DNA from: Mycoplasmopsis cynos
Lineage (GTDB): Bacteria > Bacillota_I > Bacilli_A > Mycoplasmatales > Metamycoplasmataceae
Reading direction: 5' to 3'
DNA length: 64,000 bases
Assembly (NCBI RefSeq): GCF_900660545.1
Contig: NZ_LR214986.1
Location: 248,001-312,000 of the forward strand
The first letter of the stretch is position 1, and every line of letters begins with the position of its first letter. Below the pieces are notes generated by a model. It ran no database searches and was not told where the DNA came from. It worked only from the letters and a program-made list of their open reading frames with translations. The translations under genes were made by a program, and so were the position numbers. This document shows, piece after piece, positions 34,362 to 47,877 of the stretch.

Positions 34362-37300
34362 ATGAAAACAAAAAAGTTAACTCTTAAGACTAAAACTTTA
34401 TTGTCATTAGGTATTATTTCAGCTTTATCAATTTCTGCAATTGGCGGAATGTTTGCATATGCAAAAAACTCTGATGAAGTTAATGGTTCTTATTCACATT
34501 TGAGCCCACTTGATTTAAAAAATGATTTTTCATCTATACGTGATACAAATGGTAATCTTAAACCCCAAATTTCCATTTTAGACCCATCTAAAAAAAATAT
34601 TATTGGTAAGATTGATTCTTCATATACGATGTTTTCGTTTGCTAATGACCCATCTAGTAAGTTTTATGATTTTAATGAATTTTTTAAAAAGTATTTTGAA
34701 ATTTATAACGAAAGTTTTGTTTTAGAGGTTAAGTATGGCTCATTCAGTTTCTTTGATGAGTATGTTTTAGCTGTACATCCTAAGCAATTTATTGAATTTA
34801 CCAAGTGGTTTATTGATAATGTAGCATGAGGACCTGATCTTGTTACACTAGAAAGCTTTAGAATTGTTCCTGGAGTTGAGCAAAATGGTAACGCAATTAC
34901 CTTAGGTTCACACTCAACCGTTCATAAAGAAAGTAGTGAAATCAAATTTTTCCCAGATGCATTTTTTGGCTCATTACCAATTTATTCAAGCCAAGCTGGA
35001 GCTGGAAATGCAACAGATTCATTAACATATTCATTATTTGAAAAACAAATTTCAAAAGCAAGTGTTGATGATTTTCTTGCTAGCATACCAACTGCAACTG
35101 CAGTTAAAAATGCTAAAAGTAGAGGTGGCGGATCAGTGTTTTTATCATTAATCTTACCAAAAAGACTTATTGGAACCGAGTTTCTTGTGCTTAAAAATAA
35201 ACCTTTTGATGCAAATACGGATTATGAGCAGCTTAAAAAAGAAAAAGATAGAGGTAAAGGTACCTTTGTACTTCCTAAAGGAACTACAAAGGCTCAATTT
35301 GAAAAATATTTAGATGAAAATAAATTAGACAAAAAATTATATAAATTTAATGATTTTAAATTAGCGACCGTTTCTAATGTGATTGTGAACGAAGAAAAGA
35401 ATTCAATTAATGTTGAATTTAAATTTAAAGACAACTCAATTCATTCATATGAAATGCTTCAAGGTGAAGTGGACCCATTATGATATTCTGCATATAATGC
35501 ATATAAATCAATTTTAGATCAGAAAATTATTAACTTTCTTGATTTCTATGATGTTGAAGCATATAAAACTATTGCTGATGGAAAAGAAAATAAAATATGA
35601 GTTTATAGTTCAAATGGTCAAAATAGATTTTTTAGAAGCAAGATAGAAGCTTTAAATTCAATCCCAGAATTTAAAAATTATGAAAAAGCTTCATTAACTG
35701 AGAAAAATAAACTTTGTGAATACCAAATAGAAGAATTAAAAGTTAAAAATAATTTTCTTTTAGCAAAATTAAAATCAGTTTCATCTACTAATAAAAAATC
35801 AAAGACTTTAAGTTTTTCATTTGATGCTAATAATATGACTCAAAAAAATTTAGATTTATTTAATGAATTTAAATTTGCATTAGGTTATCAAGGAGCAATT
35901 AATCCTATTACAATCCAAGCATCACCAGAAGATATTACATTAAAAGATGAAAATGGCAAACAAATAAAAGGATTAGCAAGTAGAAAATATCAAGTATTCG
36001 TTGAAACATACGATGGCTTAGTTGAAAAGGTCTTAGCTAAATATCCATATTTAGCAGTTAAAAGAAATGGACCTCATATCGTTAAAAAGTTAAATAGTAA
36101 ATTTGTTTATGAGTATTCAATTGAAGATGGTGAATACTATGGTTTAAATGACACTGATAGAATTGGGTTGCCGTTAATAATTGGCGCTTCAATACCTAAT
36201 TTTGATGGAATTACCACCGATTTCCTAAAATATGTTGGAGCTCATGAATATGGACATCACTACACATTAGATCAAAACCAAGCCTTAAATGAAAATGCAA
36301 ATGCAGTTATAGTCGGCGGTCTATCAACAAGAGGTGGATTAAATGAGTCATCTTATTATTCTGTTGAGGGACTTAGAAATTATTTATATGCTAGAACAAA
36401 CTTAGATTTTGTCAGAGTAAATGCATTAGGAAGAGAAACAATTAATGGTAGTTTTGCCAAATTTATCTTTAGAAAAAAAGATGGAAAATTAGAAAGGGAA
36501 ACTGCAACAGATATCTGAGGTACAAATTCAAATAATAGAAACAACATTTATGAAGTGCTTGATAATCCAAGAAGAAGATTTTTACAAGATTTTAAAGGTT
36601 TAGAAAATGCTGCTAAATTAAGAAATGTTAATTTAGGTGATTTATTTATTGCAAACTCATTTGATGAAGAATCAGGAACTTTAAACCCATTTATTTCAGG
36701 TATTTCAAAAGTTTTTACCAAAAAGCAAGAAAATGGAAAAGAAACTTATGGATTTACAGAAGTTCAAGCAAAGAAGATTCTTGATTTTGTTCGTGATGGT
36801 AAAAAACAAGTTTGAAACGATAAGGCATTAGCAATTGACCCTGAAAATCCTAACTTATTCTTGTTATCGCCAGTAACATTCAAAGGATCAGGAGATAAAA
36901 GAATAGTAGAATCAATAAATATGCTTAATAATGATGGTTCACCGATAATTTCTGTACCCTTAAATACACCTTTATCACATAGTGATCTAGCTTATGTTGA
37001 CAAGCAAGTGAAAATTATAAGAGATGCATTTAATAGTGTTATTTCACGTTCAGTAGCTGAATCTGGTTGAAATGGTCCATCAACAACATTGGGAGGGCGC
37101 CCAAAACTTGGAATTTCAGCGGCATTTAATACAAGAAATGGTGAAATAGTTCACAATAATCTTTTGTATAGATCAGATCAAGTAGAAATTGATCCAAGCG
37201 AGAATAATATTATACAAAGTAAAAGAAAAGCTTTTGAATATACTGCAATTCAATCAAATGTTTCATTGTTTTACCAAGTTTACAACATTTATTTAGCGAG

Positions 37301-39779
37301 TTTACCAACATTAACTGGTAACCGACAATATTCAAATTATAGTATTTCACAAACAAATAATACAATTGCATTTGTTTCAGGTGGCCAAACTAATGGTAAA
37401 AAAACACCATTTAAAATAGAAAGCACTTATACAATTCCGTGAGTAAAAGATGCAATTATTCCAAACTCTTCATATTCGGTAAATCAAAGATATTTAAATT
37501 CTTTAAGAGGTGCAGGATTAAATATTGACGCTGCATTTCAAACAACATTTAGTGATAATTTTGTTTTAGGATTCACAAAAATCGCATCGAATTCAAATTC
37601 ACTAACTTCATTTATTTTCTTAGATGAAAATAATGAAAGGATTAATCCTCGTTTATTTACAAATATCACTCAAAATTTAGATATGTTACGTGATCACTTT
37701 AAGAAAATAGCCTTAAATCCTGGGAGACTTTCGGTAAATCAAAAATCACTTTATTCGTCATATGCTAATGGTATAGGTCAAGAAGTTTCGTTAAATGGTA
37801 CAAGTAAAACAATTATGCCAACATTTACTACCTTAGATAAATTATTTGAATTTACTTCAATTGATTATTCAAAAGCCGAATTAGTTTCTGTATCAACAGA
37901 TGAAAAAGGTGTTCAACATCCAAAATTCAATTGAGATATTAATTATGTAAAGACAAAATTTGATTTTCCTAAGTTTAGAAATGAAGTTGCAAAAGAGGCT
38001 GGTGTTGATCAAAAGACGAAAGATTTATGAAACACTAGTGATCAAGAATTAGCTAATGAATTGATGTATCGTTTTAGACACTCAAACCATTTTGCATTTG
38101 CAAAGGATTTTAACCCCGCTAATAGTTTAGTACAAAATCAAGCAATTTTATCAGAAGATTTTGGAATGAATTTATATAGTAAATCATTTAAAAATGGTTT
38201 TGTATTTGATTTAAGCAAAGTTAAAGATCCGACTGAAAAGAGATTAAAATTTGATGCTGAGAAGTTACAAGAAATTTTTACTGATTATGTAAAAGAAGAA
38301 TTTGATGGTGAACCTCAAACTGTGATTAATAAAGTTATAAATACACTAAATACACAAGATTTATATAGATTAACAGGCGGTTTATTATGATTTGATAGCC
38401 ACGGACAAACTGACAACGGTAACCTTGATATTTTATTTCCTGGATTTAGTGCAGGTGAACCTTCTGATGATGTTTTAAACTATAACTTAACAAGAGTCGA
38501 ACCATTAATAAGTGATAAATTTACAGACTATATTTATAATATTGCTGAAACATTAACTAGAGATTATGTGCAAACTACATATGTACCTAATTGAAATGAT
38601 TTTAAAGGATTACCAAGTTTTATTTCTGGTGTCAGTGAATCAAGAACTGGCTTAGACTATATTGTTGATGCAACTAGTTTAGATTTATGAAATGATAGAG
38701 TGAATAAACAAGCAGATATTAATTCATCTGTTTATAGTGTAGTTAGAGCTAGAAAATATGATAAATATTTAAGCGAATCAAAAGAAACATTTTTTGAATT
38801 TGCTAATAAAAAACATACTTATACAGATAAAATTTATGAATACAGTGACATTGTAAAAAATGGTGAAAAAGTAGAAACTAGTGATGGTAAGTTTATAAGA
38901 AAAAAAGTTACAGATAAAACTAAAATTGAAAGATACGAAAATTTAATTAAACGTTTTGAAAAAATCCAAGAAGATGAATTAAATAAAAGAAATGATAAAA
39001 CCGGAAAAATAAGAGAAAAGGTTTATGGTGAATATAATACTGAAAGCCGAAGAATAATGTCATCTACTGAAACAAGAATATCATCATACTTTGGAAAATT
39101 ATTGAGCAAAAACAACGGATATTTTAAAGATAGATTCCAAAAAGAAAAGATCGGAATGCAATTATATGATGATAATGCTAACCAAATTATTGATGATTCA
39201 ATAAGATTAAAAGATTTTAAAGGAAATAAAATAAATTCAAGACCAAAAGCATTCTTTGTTTCGCAATTATTAAACTATGGTGTTGGAACAAGAACTGTTT
39301 CAGGAATTTTTAGAAATAAAAACAAAGATGCAGTAGCTTTATATGGTTATATTCCTTTAGAACTTTCTAAGAAAGTTAAGGCAATTAAATTTACTGATTT
39401 AGAAACTGGTGAGGCTAAATATTTAGATGTTAATATCGCAAAAACAAATAATGTATTTTATCTAGAAAGACAAGGTGATATTAATACAAAGAAAACTGTG
39501 GAAGATTTTGGATTTACTTCGTGAGTTTCTGATTTTGGGATAATGGGTAAATATCGTGATACTTTATTAAAACCAAGACATTCATATACTGTTGAATTTG
39601 TCGATGAGAAAAAAATGTATATAGCCGATATAACCTTAGGTAAATTAGAATATCTAACAGAAAATGGTAAAACAAGTTCGCAAGCATCAATCAAATTAAC
39701 CAAGGGTTTAAAATCAAATGACACTAAAAAAGAGAAAACAATTATATCAGTTGATTATCAATTTAATATATCAGGATAG
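34362..39779 (+). CDS. PDxFFG-type surface protein with HExxH zinc-protease motif
   Basis: 1805 residues in one frame when TGA is Trp. N-terminal signal-anchor helix (TLLSLGIISALSISAIGGMFAYA) and no lipobox. The family name motif PDAFFG is at 198-203. HEYGHH at 628-633 fits a zincin active site (His628, Glu629, His632), with Glu-containing ALNENANAVIVGG 10-20 residues later as a possible third ligand. So it may be a secreted metallopeptidase; the PDxFFG family itself is described only by its motif. It is the first gene of the second opp operon; the oppA2 SD overlaps its stop codon. Confidence 0.85.
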
Positions 39780-39788
39780 GAGAAGATA

Positions 39789-42700
39789 GTGACTAAAAAA
39801 AGAATTAAAAAATTATTATTTCCTTTGTTTGCCAGTTCACTTTCTATATTTTGTGTTGCAGGATTAATTTCATGTAAGCCAAAAGAAAGAGATCCAGAGG
39901 AAATTAGAAAAGAATTATTTGTTAAACGCGTTCATAATTCAGCCATCGATTATGATTTTGGGTTAGCTACCGATCCTATTAATAACCTTAACTATGTTAG
40001 ATATAAATCAGTTGATAAGGTTTTGCCATCATTAGTTGATAGTTTTATTAAAAATGGACCAAATAATGCATTAAAAAGATTAATTAGTACAAATCAATTT
40101 GCAATGACTGTTGTAGATACATCAAAGTCGTTGGACGAAAAAAAAGAACCTTCTCCACTATTTGATGATTTTTGAAAGAACAAAAATGACCTTGCTGCAA
40201 ATGATGGATATGGTCTTGTTACTGGTCAATATTATGAATTAACAAATTTTAATTTAGTTGGGGGATTAGGAAAACCTAGTTCTTTGTCTGATGTTACTAA
40301 AACATCTACTATATATACATTTAGAAATCCAAAGAATTCAGGCAATTATATGGCTATTACTGGATTTATAAATAATAAATTAAATCGTTGAAGTAATGGT
40401 GATTATATAAGTGCACAAGACATAAGAGATTATTTAGAATATATTTTAGATATTAATACAGGGTCTCAAAAATTAGATGAAATTCTTAAATATGGTATTA
40501 GAGGCGCAGAAAAATTTATAAACACTCAAAAAGAGTATTTAGCTAAATATAATAGAAACTATATAAACCCATGAGGAAGAAGAAAATATATTTTGGATAC
40601 TAATGGAAATTACATTCAAGATCCAAAACAACAAGTTTGACAACCTCAAATAAAAGATGCGAGCGGCAAGTTTATTGATACTGAAGATGTCAAGAAAATT
40701 AAAGAGGCAGCTTTATCATTTGGATTTTATACTGGTCAATTATTTTTAGATTATGAAAATGAATTTATCGAAAGTAATCTTACAAATAATCCAGAATTTA
40801 AATTAGATAAAGATATTCAAGAATTTATAATAAAAGATCAAAATGGAACTAAGAAAAAGATTAATTTAGTTAAAAATCCATATATAAACCCATATCAAGA
40901 ATTTAAAGTTCAAAACAATAAAATTATTACAACTTATAATCAAATATCTAATTCAGAAAATGGATTTACAATGATTTTTGATCAAAACAAAACTCCAAAT
41001 TTAGTTTTTTTGATTAGTAATATAATTACAAACTTATATCCAATAAATCGTAAATATGTAGAAACTGTAGCAGGCGGAATTGATAAATATGGTTCAGATC
41101 CAAAATTATTTTTGACAAGTGGTCCATTTACCTTAGATCCAAAGGAAATCGTTTTAGGACCGCAAGGTGAATTAGTATTGCATAAAAACAATGAATATTT
41201 TGATGCTAATAATACTGTTTCAAATAAAATAAAAATTTATTTTTCAGCTGATAGAAATATTAATACAACTTTCTTTGAAGATGGATATATTTCTCAAACA
41301 TTTATTCCTGCAACTAAAATAATTAGATATTGATCGGATAAAGAATATAAGGATTATTTAAATAAAAATAGCGGATTTGGAACAATTGCATATGGATTTA
41401 ATTTAGATAATGAAACAAACGGAGACAGCTATCTTCAGGATCCTGATTTAAGAAATGCAATTTATTATTCAATAAATAGGGAAACAATTATTAAATTTGT
41501 TGGATGAGATTTTTCATTCCCAGTTAATACTTTTACTTCATATGGTCAATACAAAACCCAAAATGGTAAAAATATTGAAACATTCTTTACAGATCTTAAA
41601 TCTACAACAAAAAATAATAAGACATTCCCGATTCAAAATTATGACTTTGTTGTACATATTGCAAAATCATTTACTTTTGAAAAAACTAGACGTACAGATT
41701 TTGCTTATGATATCGAAACTGCTAGATTTTACTTAGATCGTTTTAAGAAAAAACATCCAAATTTAAAAAATATTTCATTAAGATTTTTAAACAATTCAAC
41801 TGATGAACAAAAAAATGCAGGTTTATTTCTGAGAGAATCGTTAAAAATTGCTTTTGGTGATTATATTAATTTAGAACTAAAGAGTCTACCAGAAAACACT
41901 TTTGTCTCTTTTATTGAAGAAGGTAAATATGACATTATTTATCAAAATTATGACAAAATAGGTGGTAATGGTGCTGATGATTATGTTTCAACATTTTTTA
42001 AGGATGATGGAATTGATAGTCTTTCACAAAAAACTATTGGATTTAAAAATAATCCAGTTGGTTCATACACTTATTCAGATTACATAATTGGTTTATTATT
42101 AGAAAAGCAAAACTTATTATTTAATTTACAAAGTTTTGAAAATTTACTAAAAAATGAGATTAAAAAAATTAAAGATGTTATATTAACTTCATATAAAAAT
42201 GATTTTAATGCAGCAAATACAGCATTGAAAATTAATGAATTTGTCAAAAAGCACGTGCCAGAATTAGTTAAAAAGTTTAACAATAAAATTTATAACACTC
42301 ATTTTGTGAGTTTAATTATCGAATATTTATTAACTAATACTCAAAATATCAAATATTCAAGAGTTAAAGAAGCATACAAAAACTATATAAGTACAACATA
42401 TACTATTGATCAAATTGCTGAAATGACAAAAGATACGAAATCAAGATTAAGAATTCAAGAATCAATCCAATCTAATGGTTCTAAATTTGATTTTTGAAAG
42501 AAATTTATTGAAATTTCATTTATCAAAAATAATGAAACCTTAACAGAATATACAGATAGATTAAGCTCTTTCTTTTCATCAAACTTTACAACCGAGGAAT
42601 TGAAACAAGGTTGAAAAGAAGAATCAATTTATGTATTTATTGGGGAGCTAGAAAAAATTATTAGAGATGGTGCATTTTTGGTTCCATTAATGGAAGTTGA

Positions 42701-42821
42701 TACTAACTGAGAAATTACAAGAGTCGGCGGTGTAGATTCATTATTTAGATTCTCATTGCAATATGCATATGATTATACTAAACCGCCTAGACCAGGATTA
42801 CCTAGAGGAAAGGAAAATTAA
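39789..42821 (+). CDS. OppA-type lipoprotein of the second peptide transporter
   Basis: 1010 residues. GTG start at 39789, set by the AGGAG that overlaps the previous stop codon. Lipobox LISC with Cys29. SBP_bac_5-like phrases: ISAQDIRDYLEYIL, LFLTSGPFTLDP, DPDLRNAIYYSINRETIIKFVG. The C-terminal 250 residues are helical and less conserved. It presumably binds peptides or another oligomer for the permeases that follow. Confidence 0.9.
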
Positions 42822-42823
42822 TA

Positions 42824-43855
42824 ATGTTTCAAAAAGAAAAAGTTGACCTGAATGAAATATATTTTACAACTAAAAGAAATCAAGAATTCTCATTATTTGA
42901 AAAAATATTTTCATTTGATTCAGCGTTAGCAAAAAGTCTACTTCACTTTATTAAAATTATGATTGAATTTTTTATTATTGGTTTAATAGTTGTGACAATA
43001 ACTTTCTTTTTAATCAATATTGTTCCTGGTTCTAATTCATTAATTTCAGGATTAGATGAATCTGCGCGTAAATCAATTGAAGCAAAATATGGACTTAATC
43101 TACCGATAGTGCAAAGATATTTTAATTACTTAGCTGGATTATTTAAAGGTGATTTTGGAATATCAATTTCGCTTTTTCCCGGGAGAGAAATTAGTGATTT
43201 TATTTGAGTTAGATTTTATAAGTCATTTTTAGTCGGAATTTTTTCAGTAATATTAACTGTTGTTATTGGTATTTCAGTTGGAATATGAGTTGGAAAAAAT
43301 CCTGGCGGAATAGTAGATAACGTTTCGACTGTTTTAGTAAGTATCTTTTCATCAGTACCATCAATTATCTTCGCTTTAGTTTTAGTATTTTTAGGAAGAT
43401 TAGTTAATTTACCATACATTTTTAACGCAAGTAATTTGACAACATATATTTTGCCTGGACTAGCACTATCATTAGGAAGTATTATTGTTTATATTAAATA
43501 CATTAGAACTGAATTAAATAGAGAATTAAATTCAGTGCATGCTAAATTTGCTTACTTAAAAGGTTTATCAAAAAATAGGTTTGTTTGAAGACATGCTTTA
43601 AAACCAGCCTTATTCCCGATTGCAACATTTTTCCCAGCAGTTATATTTGGTTCATTTATTGGAAGTATTTTTATTGAACAAATATTTTTTATACCTGGTT
43701 CAGGAGCTACATTACTTCAAGCAATCCAAACAAAAGATTACAATATAATTTTGTTCTTAATTATAATGTTTGCACTATTAACAATCGTTTCATATGCTAC
43801 TCGTGATATTTTATATGAAATAATCGACCCTAGAGTCAGAAGAAAGGGGGCTTAA
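42824..43855 (+). CDS. Peptide ABC transporter permease, OppB-like (second system)
   Basis: 343 residues. An N-terminal cytoplasmic part of about 45 residues precedes helix 1 (FIIGLIVVTITFFLINIVPGS, the DppB/OppB pattern), then DESARKSIEAKYGLNLPIVQRYFNYLAGLFKGDFGIS, a classic OppB phrase. Coupling segment YLKGLSKNRFVWRHALKPALFP. It starts two bases after the oppA2 stop and its stop overlaps the next ATG (TAATG). Confidence 0.93.
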
Positions 43856-44886
43856 TGGCTAAATCTATTAAGGATAAATTTAATTCTTATGTTTTAAAAT
43901 TAAAACAGAGACATGAGTTAGGTGATACAAATACTGCTATTTTAAATACAGCGCCCAACCCATTAATAGCACCTTTTCAATATCAGGCTTGAAAAATTAT
44001 TGGAAAAACATTGGATTTTTCAACAAACTTACATATGAAATCTGAAGCGAAACCTTTTAAAGAGTTTGTTTATAGATATTCAAAAAGTTTTGCTGGTGTT
44101 TTTGGATTTGTTTTGCTGGTTTTATTAATTATTCTTGCTTTAATAATACCTTTAACTACTCAAAATCCAGAAACTACAAATGTACATAACCGTTATTTAA
44201 CTTTTAATCAAACTGATACTAATAATGGTTACCACATTTTAGGAACTGATAATTTAGGTAGAGATTTATGAGCTAGACTTTGACATGGATTAAGATATTC
44301 ATTATCCTTAGCAATTGTTGTTACTATTATAGAGGTTGTTATAGGTTTAACAATCGGAATTATGATGGGGCAATTTGAGCGTGTTGATAAATTCTTCACA
44401 TTTTTCATAAAAGTTATTTCTGTTGTTCCTACTATATTAATATTAATTTTAATGACCATAGTAGTTAGTCCTAGTTTTTGAGTTATAACTTTTTCATTAT
44501 CATTAACATCATGAACTGGAATGGCTAATCAAATGAGAGCACAAGTCAAAAGAGCTAAACATTTCGAATGAGTTTCAGCATCACGTGTTTTAGGTACTCC
44601 AACATATAAAGTTTTATTTAACTATATCCCTGTTGTTTTACCGATTTTGATTACTCAATTAGTATTCACTATTCCTGGTGTTGTTCTTTCTGAAACATCA
44701 TTAGCATTTATTGGTCTAGCTATTGATGATACTTCTACATTAGGTAACTTAATTTCAGAAGGACAAAAGCAATTCCCAACATATTTAAGATATGTATTTG
44801 TTCCATCAACTATACTAATTTTAATAACCACAAGTGTTCAATTAATTGGCGCTAGTGTGCAAGACGCTTTAAGAAGGCAAAGATAA
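43855..44886 (+). CDS. Peptide ABC transporter permease, OppC-like (second system)
   Basis: 343 residues. OppC N-domain, helix FAGVFGFVLLVLLIILALIIPL, then HILGTDNLGRDLWARLWHGLRYSL, a strong OppC/DppC signature, coupling segment ASRVLGTPTYKVLFNYIPVVLP, and C-terminal ETSLAFIGLAIDDTSTLGNLI. TGA Trp in DLWARLWHG. Translationally coupled to the permease before it. Confidence 0.94.
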
Positions 44887-44900
44887 AAGGAGATAAAACA

Positions 44901-46532
44901 ATGAAAAAAGTTTCTAATAACAATGTTTCAGTAAAACCAGATACTTTAGATTCAAAACAAGATCTTAATGATGTTTTATCTTCTAGAAAAGATCAATTAA
45001 AAATTGATCAAGAAACACTAGAAACCAAAATACCAAATGATTCAGAAATTATCAAGGTTTTTGAATTTGTACATAGTGATCAAGAAAAAATAATAGTTAG
45101 TGAATTTAACAATAAAGAATCACATTTGCAACAACATTGTATAAAAAATTCTAATGAAATAAACAATAGTTTTATAAGTGAAAAAGAATTTTATGGACCA
45201 GAAAATAGTGTCTATCATAAACCAAAAGTTGTAAAGGTTCAAGATGTTGTATTGCTTAATGATTCAGAAGCGCTTCATAAAACAAATATTTGTAAAATTG
45301 AAAAATATTTAGGAAGATTTATTGAATGTAGTTGTAATAAGCAGCATAAAAATAAAGAAACATTTTTAAAAATGTTAAAAAGACAATTTGTATCAAAAAC
45401 TAAAAAGCAATTTGATTGAGATAAATTTTATGCAAATGTTAAGTATAAAGAATTTAAAGATGGTACTAAATTAAAAATAGCAGCTGAAATTAATGATATT
45501 TATTTGTCATTTTTAAATCCAGCGGTTCCCGGTGAAAAAAATAAAGTTTTAAGAGGACCGTCAATTGAAATATATGAAGGTAAAGTTCATGCTGTAATTG
45601 GTGAATCAGGTTCTGGAAAATCAGTTATTACATCATTATTATATGGATTAACTGGTGATAATGCTGTGATTGATTCAGGAGAGATTAAACTTTACAATAA
45701 TAATGTAGAAAGTTTTAGTTTTAATGATTGAGAAAAATCTCGCTATAGAGGAAGAATTGTTTCAGCTATTTTCCAAAACCCAATGTCAACACTTAATCCA
45801 ACAATGAAAGTTGGGACTCAAATTATGGAAGGTATGCTTTTAAACAAAGTGGTTAAAAATAAAAAAGAAGCATATCAAAGAGCTGTTGAATTTTTAAAAT
45901 TAACTAAAATAAATGACCCTGAAGCTGTGATGAAACTTTATCCACATGAAATGTCTGGTGGTATGGTGCAAAGAGTTGTAATTGCTGCGATTGTTGCTTT
46001 AGAACCAAAAATTTTAGTAATGGACGAACCCACAACTGCACTTGATCCAACTGTCCAAGCATTAGTTCTGGATATTGTTAAAGAATTACAAGAAAAACTA
46101 AAATTGTCAATTGTATTTATAACACACGATTTAGGAGTCGTTGCTTCTATTGCGGATTATATATCAATTATGTATGCTGGTCAAATTATTGAAGAAGGTA
46201 CTTCTGAAGAAATTTTAAGATATCCACAACACCCATATACATGAGGTTTAATATCAAGTATGCCTGATGTTAATAAAGGGAAAAGATTATCCACTATTCG
46301 CGGGAGCGTCCCATCTAATCTTAATAATATTGTGGGTGATGCTTTTGCGATTAGAAATGATTATGCTTTGGGTATAGATTTAGAAAAAGAACCAAATTTT
46401 TATTGAATATCAGAAACACATCGTGTTAAATCTGCATTATTGGATGAAAAGAGTCAAAAATACTATCCGCCAAAATTAATACAAGAATTATGAAAGGAAT
46501 ATTTAGATGAACATGGATCAACAAATAAATAA
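44901..46532 (+). CDS. Peptide ABC transporter ATPase, OppD-like, with N-terminal extension
   Basis: 543 residues. The ABC domain begins only near residue 195 (Walker A GESGSGKS 234-241; Q-loop IFQNPMSTLNP; signature MSGGMVQR; Walker [18 protein letters not shown]). The first about 190 residues are a hydrophilic extension, unlike the first OppD, ending in a basic segment with Cys131, Cys143 and Cys145 (CSCNKQH). The C-terminal HPY-like domain is present (GSVPSNLNNIVGDAFAIRNDYAL). The last 26 bases overlap the next gene. The extension's role is unknown. Confidence 0.9.
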
Positions 46533-47850
46533 AGAAACTGTTACCTATGTAGAAAAGAAGTTTCCTTTCAGAAAAATTAAACATGTAAGATACCAAACAA
46601 AAGGTGTTGAACAAATGTTACAAACTCCAAAGGATAAAAATATATTAGCTTCATTAAGGAATGTTGATATTACATATGGTTCAGGTTTAAAAGCTTTTAG
46701 AGCCGTTACAGATATTAATTTAAATATCTATGAGGGAGAAGTTTTGGGACTTGTAGGTGAATCAGGTTCAGGAAAAAGTACTTTAGGAAGATCATTAGTT
46801 AGTTTAGTACCTTATAGTTTTGGTGAAATTAAACTTCTTAATAGAGTACTACCAAAAAAGCTTTTTCGAGGTTTTAAGTTTGGCAAAAGGTTAAAAGAAT
46901 ATAAAGAAATAGATAATTTTTTAGTGAATAAATTGCAGATGATCTTTCAAGATCCGGCTAATTCATTGAATCCACATGCTAATGTTGAAACAATTGTTTC
47001 AGAGGGATTAAAAAATACTAAAAAAGCCAAAGAAATTTGAATTTATAATAATGATCAAGCAACATTAAAAGAAGTTTATAAAAAGATTGATCCTGAAAAA
47101 TATCAAAATGAATTTTACGGAACATATTTAAAAACCTTAAATAAAGAAGTTTATGAAAACGAATTTGTAGCATATGAATCTATATATGTAAAACTTATTA
47201 ATAAAATAAAAGAATATAATTTAATAGAAGCACTAGAAATTTTAAATACAAAACATCTTGAACGATTAGAAATGAATAAATTAACTGAAAAAGAAGCTAG
47301 AAAATTACTTGTTAGAGATATCTTGATTTCTGTTGGATTAGATGAATCTGTACTAAGAAGATATCCATTAGAATTTTCTGGTGGTCAACAACAACGTATT
47401 GGTATATCTCGTGCTGTAGTTTTACGACCACAATTATTGATTGCTGATGAGCCAATTTCCGCATTAGATGTTTCTATTCAAGCTCAAGTTGTTAATATTT
47501 TTAATGAATTAAAAGAAAAATATAATTTAACTATTTTATTTATTGCTCATGACTTACGTATGGTTGAGTATATATCAGATCGTATAGCGGTTATGAATAA
47601 AGGTCGAATATTAGAGGTTGGTAAAACTGAAGAAATAATGAAACATTCATTACACCCATATACCAAGAGTCTTTTAGATGCTGTACCATCAATAAAGAGC
47701 AAAAAAGGTCGTTTAATTGGATATGTATATGATCCAAAAATGCATAATTATACTCATGAAAATCAACCAGAGTGAATTAAAATAAATGATGATCACTTTG
47801 TTTTAGGAACCAAACAAGAAGTTGAAAGCTGAAAGCAAGGAAAGTATTAA
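46507..47850 (+). CDS. Peptide ABC transporter ATPase, OppF-like (second system)
   Basis: 447 residues. Walker [17 protein letters not shown]-loop MIFQDPANSLNPHAN, about 100 extra residues of acidic/aromatic helix (YENEFVAYESIYVKLINKI), then LEFSGGQQQRIGISRA, IADEPISALDVS and IAHDLR. The insertion sits at the same place as in the first OppF but is far shorter. It extends through TGA codons to a C-terminus ending VESWKQGKY. Confidence 0.92.
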
Positions 47851-47877
47851 TTCGCTCTTAGATAAAAAAGGAAAACT

